A stretch of DNA of 64,000 nucleotides from Nannobrachium achirus. Taxonomy: Eukaryota; Chordata; Actinopteri; Myctophiformes; Myctophidae. Made by a program: the position numbers and the translations under genes. Under the pieces are notes generated by a model. That model did no database searches. It saw nothing but the letters and a program-made list of their open reading frames with translations, and was not told the origin of the DNA. The stretch spans positions 12,614,937 through 12,678,936 of the forward strand of contig OY997640.1 in assembly GCA_963921795.1 (NCBI GenBank). Reading direction: 5' to 3'. Positions within the stretch are counted from its first letter, which is position 1. Each line of letters starts with the position of its first letter. Shown here one piece after another: positions 1 through 10,159 of the stretch.

Positions 1-402
1 AGGGGCTGTCGGGCGGGGGGAGGGGGAGGGCGGTTACGGTGGGCGCTTGGTGAAGGGGGCAGGGAACGCGCGGAACCGAAGAGAGAGTAAGGGGCGTGGG
101 CGGCTTAGGAAGGGTGGGCTAGAAGAAGAGGGGAGGAGCGAGGGATGGCGAGGGGCGAGAGATAGGTGGCGAGGTGGCATGAAGGGTCTCTGAATTGGGT
201 GAATGGCAGGGAGGAGGGGGAGGATGGGAGGCCGGATAGGGCGGAGGGCGAGCAGTGTTTGAGGGTGGCGAGTTAAACGAAGGGAGAGTAGTGGGCGGGG
301 GGCGGGGAGGTTAGGGGGGCAAGCCCTGGGTGTTTTGGCTATGGGGCCCGTGGTCGCTGGTCTTTCGTGGCCGACCAAGACCCCAAAAGAGATGTGCTGC
401 AA
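1..402 (-). mobile_element. 3' region of DIRS-order retrotransposon
   Basis: This is the stretch downstream (minus strand) of the tyrosine recombinase frame. It is very G-rich on the plus strand and holds an open minus frame (34-402) that begins right after the recombinase stop. The predicted 122 residues are almost all proline, leucine, arginine and serine, with no domain I recognise. It is more likely the C-rich 3' untranslated region than a protein. The element may continue beyond the left edge, since no terminal repeat is visible. Confidence 0.5.
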
Positions 403-1375
403 TTACGAGGCGAGAACAGAGTGTGCTTGGAGGAGATCTTGGGTATCAGAACGGATGTACCTGTGGTATGCTTGTGACGTCCATCGGCCGAGGGTTTGGA
501 TTGTGTTTTCGGGGACGCCCTTCCGCGAGGCCGTGGATGCTGCGCCTATGCGGAATGAGTGACCTGAGAAGTGTTGTGCGTCATAACCTGCTTTGGTGAG
601 AACCTGGCGGAGATGGTGATGGAACCATTCCCGAGTGGCGACGGACCCGGTTTCTGTGGTAAACAGGGGGTCTGAGGGAGACGCGTTTTGTGAGTGGCGG
701 ATGCTTAGGTGGCGATCGAGCGTTTCGAGAGGGCTGAGGGGCGAGTTTAACCGGAATAGGTAGATGGGGGTGGATTTGCCGTATTGGTCTGTCTTGCTAT
801 GTTTGAGAGTGAAGATGGCGGTTGAATTGGAGATGGACAGGTCGGATAAACAGGGGTGACGAGTGGGATTGAACCGGGAGTTAGATGACGTGAACTCTGA
901 GCACCTGAGGAAGCCGTAGAAGGCTAGGAGGAACATGGCCTCCAGTGTGCAGTCTGTGAGGGGGTTTGAATGGCCTAATCGGAGGACACGGATGCAGTCG
1001 TAAAGTATGTTGGCTGTGATAGGTTGACGGGTAGGGGGGCGTTGGGGCTCTGATCGTTTCAAACCTTTGAGGAGTAACGAGACCTGGGAGTGCGAGTGGG
1101 ATGGATGCGGAGCGCCGGTGAGGAGTTTGGTGATAAAATTAATGCCTGATAGGTAAACTCGGATGGTAGAGGAATGCATGGCTCGGGAGGAATGGCAGTG
1201 ACTAATGTAGGAGGTGAGTGTGGCCAGGTCTAGGGACGGAAAGGGCAGGGAGAAGGTGGTGTGGAATAACTGGTAGTTCTTCCAGGCTGTCCAGTAAGAG
1301 GACAGGGTGGAAGGGGCGACTGACTGGAGGATGGACTGTTGGGTCTGGACGATGAGGTGGCGGAGTGGGTGATTT
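403..1375 (-). CDS. Tyrosine recombinase (integrase) of DIRS-order retrotransposon
   Basis: Tyrosine recombinase of the kind DIRS-order retrotransposons use to integrate a circular DNA copy. The frame with an ATG covers 403-1179 (258 residues), but the same frame stays open upstream to about 1375, where residues typical of the N-terminal SAM-like domain (LSSYWTAWKNYQLF) can be read. Catalytic signatures, numbered from the ATG: Arg92 in GFLRCSEF, the HxxR motif at 207-210 (HSFR), Trp233 in GRWTS, and the nucleophile Tyr in YHRYIR (probably Tyr241). The frame overlaps the end of the RNase H frame in a different phase, so it is either a separate ORF or shifted by decay. It lies 3' of RT and RNase H, the order expected for DIRS and Ngaro elements. 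Confidence 0.85.
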
Positions 1376-2240
1376 AGGGGAAGGTCATCTGAGAATACGG
1401 AGGGACTGGAGTGGGATGGAGATCTGCGTCTGGAGCCAATTGCCTGAATTTCTGAAAGAGAAAACGGGAGAGTGAATCGGCAATGGAGTTGAGGTGACCG
1501 GGGACATGGGCGGCACGAATTATGAAATTGTTTGTGACGGTGATCCAGGTGAGGCGTCTGAGCAGTGACATGATGGGAAGGGAGGAGGAACGGCCTTTGT
1601 TGATGATATCAACAGTGGTCTGGCTGTCCGAGTAAACTAGAATTGAGCGGCTGGTCCATTCAGAACCCCAAAGAGAAGCCGCTACAATTATGGGGTACAG
1701 CTCGAACATTGCAGAGGAATGACCCACACTGTCACACTGAGGATCCGTCATCTCCTCTGGCCATTCCTCTGCAAACCATCGACCGCCATAGTATCCCCCG
1801 AAGCCTACGGAGGGGGCCGCATCAGTGAATAACTGAAGGTCTTCTGGGGAGGAATGATAGTCATTATAGAAAAAGCTAATGCCATTCCAGTTTTTTAGGA
1901 GGATGTGCCATAGCCTGAGCTCCATTTTGGATTCTGAGGAAAGGTTAATCTGGTGGTGGAGGGATGGGACTGAGGAGGCTAGGGAGAGGAGATGGGAAAT
2001 GAAAGAACGGCCTTGGGGAATGATTCGGGTAGCAAAGTTGAGGTGGCCTAACAGTTGGAGTAGCTGCTGCTTGGTACAGGAGGGGGCATCTGCAAAGTTG
2101 GCGGCAATGAGTGAAATACGGTGGAGCTTTTCCTGGGGAAGGGAGGCTTGGAATTTGACTGTATCCAGTTTAATGCCTAGAAACTCGATTTCTGTGGCTG
2201 GGCCTTCTGTTTTGTCCTCAGCGAGGGAGGCTGCGTGCAG
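1374..2240 (-). CDS. RT C-terminus and RNase H of DIRS-order retrotransposon
   Basis: Second half of the pol frame. Minus-strand translation from about 2240 shows an RT connection region (EIEFLGIKLDT followed by LPQEKL), then a helical linker, then an RNase H domain. Acidic residues that fit the RNase H active site are in LQLFTDAAPSVGFGG, FELYPI, LVYSDSQTTVDIIN and NSIADSLSRF. The ATG-started portion is 1374-1925 (183 residues), but the frame is open well upstream of that ATG. It is separated from the first RT half by a one-base phase change in a G-run at 2240-2246. RNase H degrades the RNA template during reverse transcription. Confidence 0.8.
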   Translation of the reverse strand: MHAASLAEDKTEGPATEIEFLGIKLDTVKFQASLPQEKLHRISLIAANFADAPSCTKQQLLQLLGHLNFATRIIPQGRSFISHLLSLASSVPSLHHQINLSSESKMELRLWHILLKNWNGISFFYNDYHSSPEDLQLFTDAAPSVGFGGYYGGRWFAEEWPEEMTDPQCDSVGHSSAMFELYPIIVAASLWGSEWTSRSILVYSDSQTTVDIINKGRSSSLPIMSLLRRLTWITVTNNFIIRAAHVPGHLNSIADSLSRFLFQKFRQLAPDADLHPTPVPPYSQMTFP

Positions 2241-2246
2241 GGGGGG

Positions 2247-2955
2247 AGGATGGGAAGTCTACAGTGAGAAAATCGTCTAGTAGGTGGACGAGGAAGGGGA
2301 TACGGTAATTGTTGAGAAGTATCCAGCACAAAAGTTCTGACAAATTGTCAAACAATTTGGGGCTGCTTTTACAGCCGAACGTTAGTCGGACTGCAAAATA
2401 ATACTTCCCCTTCCAGCATACGCCGAAAAGGGGCCAGGAGTCGGGGTGGAGTGGGAGGACTTTGAAGGCCGACGTGATGTCGGCTTTGGCAAGCCAGGCA
2501 CCACGGCCGGCCAAACGGATTAGGGAGATAGCGTGTGCTACGGTCGAGTAGTGGAGGGAGAATTCTGAACTGGGAATGAGGCTATTGATACTGGGAACTG
2601 AGGAACCGTGGGGGGATGAGAGATCAATGATTAGTCTTTTCTTACCTGAATATTTTCGGGTAGCGACACCGACGGGGCTGATCCGGTAAGTGGGGAACGG
2701 GGGGGAAGTGAATGGTCCGATCATGAACCCCTGGCGGAGTTCTTTCTCTAATAAGGTGTCGACTGAATCTGGGTCGTTTATGGCAGATTGAAGGTTATTG
2801 CAAGTGTGGGTTGTGTCTGGGGTTACTGTGAGTCCGGGGGAAAAACCATAGTTGAGGCCATCTAGAAAAAAGCGGATGAAACTGGGATCGGGGTGGTGAG
2901 ATAAAGCTGATGCTAGGGCTGGGATTTTTATGGGTGTGGCGAGGTGGCGTGCTAG
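2247..2955 (-). CDS. Reverse transcriptase N-terminal half of DIRS-order retrotransposon
   Basis: Reverse transcriptase fingers and palm. The minus frame is open from a TGA near 2955 down to the G-run at 2240-2246; the first ATG is at 2724. Conserved blocks in order are KKRLIIDLS, WLAKADITSAFKVLPLHPDSW (first catalytic Asp), RLTFGCKSSPKLFD and VHLLDDFLTV (the catalytic Asp pair). These are characteristic of the DIRS/Ngaro branch. After DFLTVDFPSSPP the ATG-started frame runs off into a short non-homologous tail (ARSLPR, stop), while the true continuation lies in the next phase. An in-frame TGA separates the start of this frame from the second gag zinc knuckle. The copy is therefore probably inactive unless suppression or frameshifting occurs. 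Confidence 0.85.
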
Positions 2956-3853
2956 TCAGCTGCTTGATGGTTTAGTGGGGTTGTGAGGGCAAGTTGACCG
3001 GGCGTGGGCGCCGCTGCAGAAGGAGCACATGTGCAGCAACTTACAGCCGGACATGTCGCAGCCTCGGTCGTTGAAATTGTTGCACAGCATTTCGTTGCCT
3101 ACGAACATAATAGGAGGCAGGGAAGTTGGAGGGGCGTTGGGTTCTGGGCCTGGTTGGACGGACTAAATTGGACATAAGGGCCGGGATGCGATTAGGGGTT
3201 GGTCGGATGAGGGGGGCGGGGGCGGCAGGGCGGGAGGCCGAAAGGGTGCACTCGGTGGTAGGGTGGGCGGGACAGCCGCACAGGCTGCATGCAACAGCAG
3301 TTCTGCCGGCAAAGAGCCGGCAGTACAGCTCTGTGTCGAGCGCTCCCCAGTAGGTGTTAAGGTTCCATTGCTGGAGCCGGGCTGCCGCTGCCGCCGCGAA
3401 TTGCTTGTGGTATTGGTAGTATAGTGTACCACTGAAACGGACAGCTAAGTCCATAATGATCTGGAGATAATCGTCAAGTTCTTGTCTGCGATTTGGAAAC
3501 ACTGAGCAAATGATATTGCGGAAAATAGAGAAGGCTAGGACGAATTCTGTGGGGGTGAGTATTGAGGTGGCTGAGGAGGAGTGGAGATCACGGAGGGTGA
3601 TCACAACCCCCCCAACGTCGACGGTTCTGGCCTGGTGGGAGGAAACAGAGGGTTTTAGCAATGAAGCAAGGTCAATGTCCGTACCCTGTAATATCTGCTG
3701 CCTGAGCGATGCGGAGACCGGGAGAGGGCTGGCTGCTATGGCTGTGGGCGGCATGGGTACGGGCTGCGCTGTGGAGAGTGAATAGGAGGGGGACTGGGAA
3801 ACGGAGGGGAGGGCAGAGAATGGAGGATGGGAAGAACTATGGTAGGTAGGCAT
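2956..3853 (-). CDS. Gag-like C-terminal region with zinc knuckles (DIRS-order element)
   Basis: The ATG-started frame 3041-3853 encodes 270 residues. The central part (TEFVLAFSIFRNIICSVFPNRRQELDDYLQII, split here: TEFVLAFSIFRNIIC then SVFPNRRQELDDYL) matches the conserved gag-like domain I know from fish DIRS-order elements. It is followed by a CX2CX4HX4C knuckle (CSLCGCPAHPTTEC). In the adjacent phase, reading continues past the stop at 3041 into FNDRGCDMSGCKLLHMC and a second knuckle-like CSFCSGAHARSTCP before a TGA near 2955. The shift between phases lies somewhere around 3060-3130. The product would package the element RNA. Confidence 0.7.
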
Positions 3854-3991
3854 GTTGGCAATGGCGACGGAGGGGGGGATGGGGGGGGGGCATTTGGGCC
3901 TGAAGCACTGGGATACTCACCTGTGGGGGGAGGGGGGTAGTTTGGATGGGCGCGGTGGATGGAATGTTAGCCGCTGAGGTGGCTTGGTTAG
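3854..3991 (-). other. Break between the two gag-like frames
   Basis: A G-rich gap on plus, where neither flanking gag frame is open. On the minus strand a pyrimidine run ends in ACAG and is followed at once by GTGAGTA, so the site looks like an acceptor abutting a donor. It may be a relic of splicing or chance in C-rich sequence. Confidence 0.3.
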
Positions 3992-5134
3992 CTACAATAG
4001 CGGGGGTGGGGGGTGGGCAGTTTGGGCATTGGTAGAGTTGGCAGCGGGAGATTGGGAAGTAGTTTGGCTGGCCAGAAAAGCTGGGGAGAGGGTGTTTAAG
4101 ACGTTGACTAGTTGGGAAATTAGACTGTTTGGCAAAATAACAGGGGGAGGAGGAGGGGTGGGTTGAACATGGCTGGCCTGGAGAGAAGCAGTGGTGAGTA
4201 TGGTGGCTTGGTTAGGTATGGGGGGAGGGGGGGGGGGGGGTGGCAGGGAGGGAAGGTTGGTTGGAAGGGAGGGGGGGAGGGGGGGAAGGAAGGGGAGGAG
4301 GGGGGAGGGAAAGGGAGCTAGACACAGGAGGGGGGGAGGGGGGGCGTGGGAGGGAAGATGTGCAGAGGATTGGGAAGTTACAGTTAGTGCAGCCTGCGAA
4401 CACAGGGAAGACAAGACAGACAACAAATCAGACATGGGGGAGGAAGCAGGCACAGGGGTGTGAGACGTGTGAGACACTGAAGTAACTGTTGGCTGGAGAA
4501 TGACACGGCGCGTGTCTGCGCCGTGTCCTGGGGGTGGGGGAGGGGAGTGGGTGTTTTTAGACTTCCTGGTAGCTTTACGGGGAGGGGGGCGGAACTCTGC
4601 TGTGGCCGTGCGTGCGCTGTCAGGAATGACGTCACTAGAGCGCGACGGCCCCGGCGGGGAAGACATAACTACACCAGCTGATGTAAACAAATCGAAAAGA
4701 GTAGCTTTGTTAGCAGCTCTCGAGAACAAAATGTTTTTCGCACGTAGTGCGTTCTGAAGGCCGGTTACGGTCCAGTCAGAGATTGACGATCTAGACTGCT
4801 CGACTGACCTGGTTGTTGAGCGGCGGGGCCGATTGTATGGGGTGGAGCGGGTGGGAGAAGTGGCAGATCGGTGGGATGTTCTCGACCGGCGGCTGGGCAC
4901 GGGAGAAGGAGTTGTGGGAGTTGGAGGTACGGTGGTCGGAGTTGCTGGTGTTGTTGGAGGATGCTGGCGGAAATCGGCGGGGGTCTGAGCGAGGGAGGAG
5001 GAGAGGTCCTGGACCGGCTCGTTGGCAAGAGCCGCCTCCTCGTTCGGTGCCGGAGTGTCGTCCTCCGGTGGAATGCCGAAGAGGTCCTCTTCCTCGGATG
5101 CCATGAGATCGATGTGATCGGCGTTGCTTTCCAT
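3992..5134 (-). CDS. Gag-like N-terminal protein with SAP-like motif (DIRS-order element)
   Basis: An open frame of 380 residues starting MESNADHIDLMASEEEDLFG. The N-terminus is acidic, then come long Ser/Thr/Pro/Arg-rich stretches. Near residues 117-155 the segment SISDWTVTGLQNALRAKN followed by NKATLFDLF resembles a SAP-type helix-extension-helix DNA-binding motif, which I have seen in ORF1 of comparable fish elements. The C-terminal third is low-complexity polyproline. It is the first frame in the minus-strand order gag, RT, RNase H, recombinase. The upstream 5' untranslated region probably lies in 5135-5400. Confidence 0.65.
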   Translation of the reverse strand: MESNADHIDLMASEEEDLFGIPPEDDTPAPNEEAALANEPVQDLSSSLAQTPADFRQHPPTTPATPTTVPPTPTTPSPVPSRRSRTSHRSATSPTRSTPYNRPRRSTTRSVEQSRSSISDWTVTGLQNALRAKNILFSRAANKATLFDLFTSAGVVMSSPPGPSRSSDVIPDSARTATAEFRPPPRKATRKSKNTHSPPPPPGHGADTRRVILQPTVTSVSHTSHTPVPASSPMSDLLSVLSSLCSQAALTVTSQSSAHLPSHAPPPPLLCLAPFPSPLLPFLPPLPPSLPTNLPSLPPPPPPPPIPNQATILTTASLQASHVQPTPPPPPVILPNSLISQLVNVLNTLSPAFLASQTTSQSPAANSTNAQTAHPPPPLL

Positions 5135-5963
5135 GACAGCTAACTGGTGAGTTTAACTGACTGGCTGGTTTGAAAATACGTTTTTAAGGTGAGCGAAACA
5201 AGCGTTCTCTCGTATGCGTGCGTTCTGCAAAGGAACTGAGCATGAATGGTGGCAGTTGTGAAGGGGTATAAGTACAAGCGTTGATTGGCTAGGTAGGCGG
5301 AGATAGGGGAGGATTGTGATCAGCGAGCAGGTGAGCTCTGGAGGATTGATAACAGGGTGTGATTAGGAGATTGTTCGTGGGAGGAGATTGGTTCCATGTA
5401 TGGTCTTTCCTCCCGAACCTACGTTGTACCAACTACATTTCTGATACATCCTCGAATGATGATTCCGATTAGAAAAAAATATCATGGAGAAAACTATCCC
5501 CAAAACCTTAACAGACACCCCACCCCAAAACCCACCAAAGACCCTGAACAATAACAAATCAATTATCCCATTCTTACAATTGGAACGGCAGTTCAACCTA
5601 CCTCCTTCCACAAGGTCAAGCTGGCTAACCATCGCCACGCCGGAGGCTCGTAGATTTGCCAACTTCCCTAGGGTTAATTGCCTCTTTGCCGCGATAAATA
5701 TTCTTCGGTTTTCTTGCTCCTGTTGAAGAGTACAGTCTGGTTAACCACACAATTTTGGTCCAGTGAGGTCCAGTCAGTCAATATACACTATAATTTGACC
5801 AAATCTTTAATAAGTAGCAAGCAAAAAAAATGAACTTACACCGGAAGCTAGGCCATGAATGTCTTCGAGTTGTTTGTCCAGCCTCGAGTTTTTCTTCTTA
5901 CCACATAAAACACAATCAAGGTAGTCCCCCTTGTGAACCCTAACAAGTGAAGACAAGGTAAGC
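5135..5963. other. Gene-free flank of the DIRS-order element
   Basis: The first 250 bases are probably the element's 5' untranslated region. No terminal repeat pair could be matched because the 3' end lies at the window edge. The remainder is unique-looking AT-rich sequence with no recognisable gene; short frames at 5363-5662 (minus) and 5484-5726 (plus) show no motif. Confidence 0.4.
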
Positions 5964-5977
5964 AACATCAGTTTTGA
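5964..5977. repeat. Left target-site duplication of SINE (AACATCAGTTTTGA)
   Basis: The 14-bp sequence AACATCAGTTTTGA occurs here and again at 6492-6505, on either side of the SINE. This is the hallmark of target-primed retrotransposition. Confidence 0.9.
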
Positions 5978-6491
5978 TGGCACGGTGGCGCAGTCAGTAG
6001 TGCTGTCGCCTCACAGCTAGAAGGTCCTGGGTTCGATTCCTGCCGGGGGACGCTGTGGGTGCTGGGGGCGTGTTCTCTCCTCCGCGTCATCAGTGCCCAC
6101 ACCCTAGGTGGGGTTGGCAAAAGGGCCTTTCTGTGTGGAGTTTGCATGTTCTCCCCGTGTCTCCTAGGGTAGATACCCTCACAAAAACATGCAGTAATCC
6201 TGGTCTCTATAATGCCTCCCCCTGGCCAGCCGGGGCGCCTGATGGAGGGGAATGGAACTGGTTGGAATAACGTGTTCCTTCCACGCGCTACGTCCAACCG
6301 GGGAAGCTCCTCCTGTCAGGTGATAAGAAGCGGCTTGCTCACTCCTCATCAAGGAAGCATGAGCTCAGTTCGGGGCCCTCCCCAGGTTGTCAGAGGGAGA
6401 GCAGAGCCCAGGATTACAGCTTAGGCAATTGGCACCGGGTGAAAAAATGGGTTACAAAAATCGTGGGATAAAAATTATAAAAATAAAAAAA
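5978..6491 (+). mobile_element. Full-length tRNA-derived SINE with 14-bp TSD
   Basis: A 514-bp SINE. The head has tRNA-like internal RNA polymerase III promoter boxes: an A box at about 5986-6000 (TGGCGCAGTCAGTAG) and a B box at 6030-6040 (GGTTCGATTCC). The body contains the segment TGTGGAGTTTGCATGTTCTC common to several fish SINEs. The 3' end is A-rich (AAAATTATAAAAATAAAAAA). Both ends abut the perfect 14-bp duplication, so both boundaries are certain. The open frames inside it are not genes. Confidence 0.9.
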
Positions 6492-6505
6492 AACATCAGT
6501 TTTGA
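6492..6505. repeat. Right target-site duplication of SINE
   Basis: Exact copy of the 14 bases at 5964-5977, directly after the A-rich tail of the SINE. Confidence 0.9.
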
Positions 6506-7139
6506 AAGTGTCTGCTTATTGCACCATTACAGAATAATCATGGTCTCATTAAACAATGACGGTCATGGGGTCGACTTTACCTGCCATTGGCATAATCCTG
6601 TATAAGGAGTCTCTCCTTTTCATTTGTAATCTTGTGACCTTTTTCGAGGTGGGATTTAAAAAAAACATTCCCCTTGGTTACAGTTGACCATGGGACAGAT
6701 GACCGTCGAAACGTGGCTGCTCCTCTTCCCCTAGATGAGTCAAAAAAGGTGATTGTCAGTAATTGGGTCACGTAGCAATTTTAATTAGAAGGACGTTGGG
6801 TCTAGCCAAACTTCATGACAAGCTGTAAGAAATGAAACCTGCTGTTTTGCGTAAGTTGTTCTGTTTGGATTTGATCAAGTAACTCAATAATACCCAATAA
6901 AAACCTCATAGTACAACAAAATTTTAACCCAATCATATTATCCTAACATGTGGGAAGATCCGATCAGCTCTCGGGGGCTGGGCAGAATACGTTTAGCAGA
7001 GTTAGGGGTTTTGCAGCTTTTTGGGCCATTGAACAATAGGGCTTGATATAACATCGGGCCTGACCAAAGTACCGTTTTGGTTAGGGTGCTAACTTGTAAT
7101 TCGGTTAAAGTGCAAGGAAGTTTGATAAATAGTTGTGAA
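6506..7139. other. No recognisable feature
   Basis: AT-rich sequence. Short open frames at 6577-6771 and 6938-7219 (minus) carry no motif I recognise. Confidence 0.4.
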
Positions 7140-7437
7140 AGCAAGCGCCGCCGACTCCAATACAAACTCACATCTTTAGAGACCTTTTTCTCTGAACTGT
7201 GTTCCCAGTGCAGCGACAAAGTTTTTTTGCGACTAAAATAGCTTCAGATCAGGCTTCTAAAAAAATTAAGAAGCTAATAGCTAACTGTTAGCTAACTTAC
7301 TCCTCTCGTCATCCATAACAGTGGTTGCAGTGAAATCACAAGCCACTACTGCCTCTGTAGACGGATGTTAGAGCGAAGGCCTATACAGAAATGTCTGGCA
7401 CTTTAGCGGCACCTTGTGGCCCCCGGCAGTAAATGTG
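7140..7437. repeat. Dispersed repeat, family shared with 16.5 kb and 29.8 kb
   Basis: About 300 bases starting at the phrase CTCCAATACAAACTCACATC and ending in CCCCGGCAGTAAATGTG. They are closely similar to 16510-16795 and more distantly to 29820-30111. The latter copy sits between two TTAA tetranucleotides, so the family appears to be a TTAA-targeting DNA transposon. This copy is truncated on its left side. Confidence 0.7.
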
Positions 7438-7603
7438 TTAATAAAAAACATTTTTATCCTGTTTTCCCTTGTATTTCCCCCTCTAGTGGACAGTCGCGTC
7501 ATCTCTGGTCGCGCATTGTTGTAAACGGAGATGATGCGATGACGCGACTCTTCACTAGAGGGGGAAATTCAGGAAATACAAGGATAAAAATGCTTTTTAT
7601 TAA
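7438..7603. mobile_element. Fold-back MITE flanked by TTAA
   Basis: A 166-bp near-complete palindrome. The left arm reads TTAATAAAAAACATTTTTAT and the right arm is its near-exact reverse complement; the arms continue through CCCCCTCTAGTG and GTCGCGTCATC. TTAA occurs at both ends (7438-7441 and 7600-7603), consistent with a piggyBac- or Kolobok-type TTAA target duplication. It is too short to code for anything. Confidence 0.7.
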
Positions 7604-8189
7604 ACAATCCGAGAGCGGCGTGTAATTATCGTTGAACGGTGTCATTTCTGAGTAAAAGGAGACTTGGGGAAGCACTTTATTTTTGAAATCTGACGTTTGT
7701 AGCTCAAACCGTTGAGCCACAAATACCCCACTGGTTCTCAGGTTGAGGGGGAAACATGACGGTCATGTATATGACCGTCATGTATTCAGGGCTAACTGCA
7801 CAGCGTGTCCTCACCGGGTCTTGGGTCTTGCGTCATTCCCAACTTGCATCGTTCTCCAGTGTTGTTTTTTCCAAGTAAGATCAACAAACCGACATGTTTT
7901 ATTAAATACAAAATGATGTGCTGAATATTGCGATATACTTTGGCAAGAACCCACTTGTTGTGCTAAAGGAGTCCTTTGAGAGCCGCTTCACAGTGTAGTC
8001 ATTTAAAGCAACGAGAAGTGTATTTTAGAATAGGTATCGATCTCTGATCAGATCAATCAATTGAGCAACTCTACTCTTGAACATAATCCTGTCAGTATTT
8101 GGAGTTACATCATGGCACGTTAACGGCAAAATCCTCTACCAAATTGTCACTTTGCTTTTGTTCTCAAATCATGTCCGCATTTTGCTGTC
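7604..8189. other. No recognisable feature
   Basis: Intergenic sequence. A small inverted repeat GACGGTCATGTATATGACCGTC lies at about 7758-7779, with no gene context. Confidence 0.4.
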
Positions 8190-8737
8190 ACACACGCACG
8201 CACGCACGCACGCACACACTCACACGCGTCTCGGACTACCCTGAACATTGACAAGTACTCCAGGAGTGAGAATATTTTGCAATAGCACACCCCTCCTAAA
8301 TAAATAAACGCATGACACTACTTAGCACAGCAAGTTAATAACCATTGTGTGAGTGTGCGTGTGCGTGTGTGAATTTTTCAGTGTTTTTGTAGATTAAGGA
8401 GAGTGGGCGACAGAGAAAGAAGATATATGAAGTTATTAGACTTCAATTGAACGCCCCCCTCCCCCCCCTCCCCTCCTCCTCTCCATTCTCCCTCTGACTA
8501 TGTACAGCTGCTGTTCCATCCCTCTGCCCCACCCACCCACCCCTCACCCCAATTCACTAAATAAACGGTCAAAAACAAACACATTTAGCAGTTATTGCTG
8601 TCTCGCTTCTCTCTCACAGTCCCAGCAATATAACTGTGGTAAGCAGCATATAGCTGCACTCACACACACACGCACACACACAAGGGCACAGCGAATGAAA
8701 ACAAAATATACACAATCGCAATGACAATTGCAATGAA

Positions 8738-8794
<57 letters not shown>

Positions 8795-8970
8795 CCAAGC
8801 ACACAAACACTCGCATATTACACTCTCAAACGCAATACTGATAGATACACACTGTAAAAATGCCCAGAGTTCAAATTGAACTCAGAGAGTACCATGTTGT
8901 AGGAAACTCAAGGGTTAAATGAACACTCGGGACTCTACAGACTATCTGCTCTCGCATGCACGCATGCACG

Positions 8971-9011
<41 letters not shown>

Positions 9012-9228
9012 AGAGAGACACACACACCGTAAACACATTGATAAAACCATTTCCATAATAAGCAGTGTTTGTCAAAATGTCACGCCGGGGCCCGGCGGCC
9101 ATTATCACTGCTACCAACATTTATAGAGGCTCTTTAAATAAATGGCCCGGCGGCTTCACCAGGCCGCCCACCTTCTCTTAACGTGCACGCACACAGAGGT
9201 GCACACACTCACGCACACACGCACGTGT

Positions 9229-9262
<34 letters not shown>

Positions 9263-9452
9263 GCACGCACACAGACACACCAGCACCAGCAGCACCACCA
9301 TATATATTCCAGTGAGTGCAGCCTTAATGGGAGCCTCTCCACACGGCTGCCACATGTAATATGGGACACCTCATCTTCTGGGTTTTATTCACAACTATTG
9401 GCTGTAATTGACTGTCATATAATTTATTTAAACTTACTGTATCGCCAAACCC

Positions 9453-9508
<56 letters not shown>

Positions 9509-9589
9509 GCATAGAGAGGTAGAGAGAGACAGAGAGGGCGAATGACTCAGAGAGGCAGAGAGAGAGAGAGAGAGACAGACAGACATAGG

Positions 9590-9623
<34 letters not shown>

Positions 9624-9690
9624 GAGAGAGAGTGCGAAGGAACAAGGGAGTTGCAGGGAGAGGTCAGTGAAGGGAGATGAGAGAGGAATG

Positions 9691-9721
<31 letters not shown>

Positions 9722-9740
9722 TGTATGCGTGCGTGCGTGA
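8190..9740. repeat. Microsatellite cluster (CA, CGCA, GA, TGCG)
   Basis: Several simple arrays within 1.5 kb: CGCA near 8192-8226, AC at 8741-8792, AC at about 8976-9009, AC at about 9230-9262, GA at 9455-9505, GA at about 9555-9632, and TGCG at about 9690-9738. The many open frames across them are polythreonine/histidine, polycysteine/valine or polyserine/leucine artefacts of dinucleotide repeats. Confidence 0.9.
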
Positions 9741-9899
9741 GGGAAGGAGGGAGGAAAAAGGTTGAGAGAAAGGGTTGCAGGGTGAGATGCAGCCCACAGG
9801 TAGAATGGAGGGTTGGGGAGGAATACAGAACAGGAGGAGATGAGGAGAGTGGGTGGGTGTGAGATATCGATTGTGAATCGTTGATTGTAGGAATGCAGT

Positions 9900-10155
9900 G
9901 GTATAAATGGACTGCATTTATATACTATCACTTTTCTCTGAAGTGCTTTACAATGAACTCATCGACTCACATACTATATATTCACACACCAATGGAGGAA
10001 ACCATGCACCTGCTCACCGGGAGCAGTTAGGGGTTCAGACTCAGAGTCTTGCTCAAGGACCCTTCAACGCATAGGCGGAAGTAGCTGGGAATCGAACCTG
10101 GGTACTTCGGATTCCAAGACGGCCGCTCTACCTCCTGAGCCACCTCCATGCCCCA
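9900..10155 (-). mobile_element. tRNA-derived SINE, minus strand
   Basis: Reading the minus strand, the head at about 10155-10085 is tRNA-like: an A-box-like TGGCTCAGGAGGTAGAG and a B box GGTTCGATTCC (plus 10088-10098). The body continues to a conserved segment near 9945 (AAGTGCTTTACAATGAAC on plus). A second copy of the same family lies at 26545-27560. No flanking duplication was found, so the ends are approximate. Confidence 0.75.
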
Positions 10156-10159
10156 GTGT

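Noticed and set aside
403-1179. Bacterial or phage integrase
   Set aside because: Tyrosine recombinase motifs are present, but the neighbouring RT and RNase H place it in a DIRS-order retrotransposon.
6000-6045. A tRNA gene
   Set aside because: The A and B boxes belong to a SINE with TSD and A-rich tail; the fold of a functional tRNA is not preserved. The same applies to 10085-10155 and 27480-27555.
8592-9931. Open frames of polycysteine/valine and polyserine/leucine
   Set aside because: Translations of CA and GA dinucleotide arrays.
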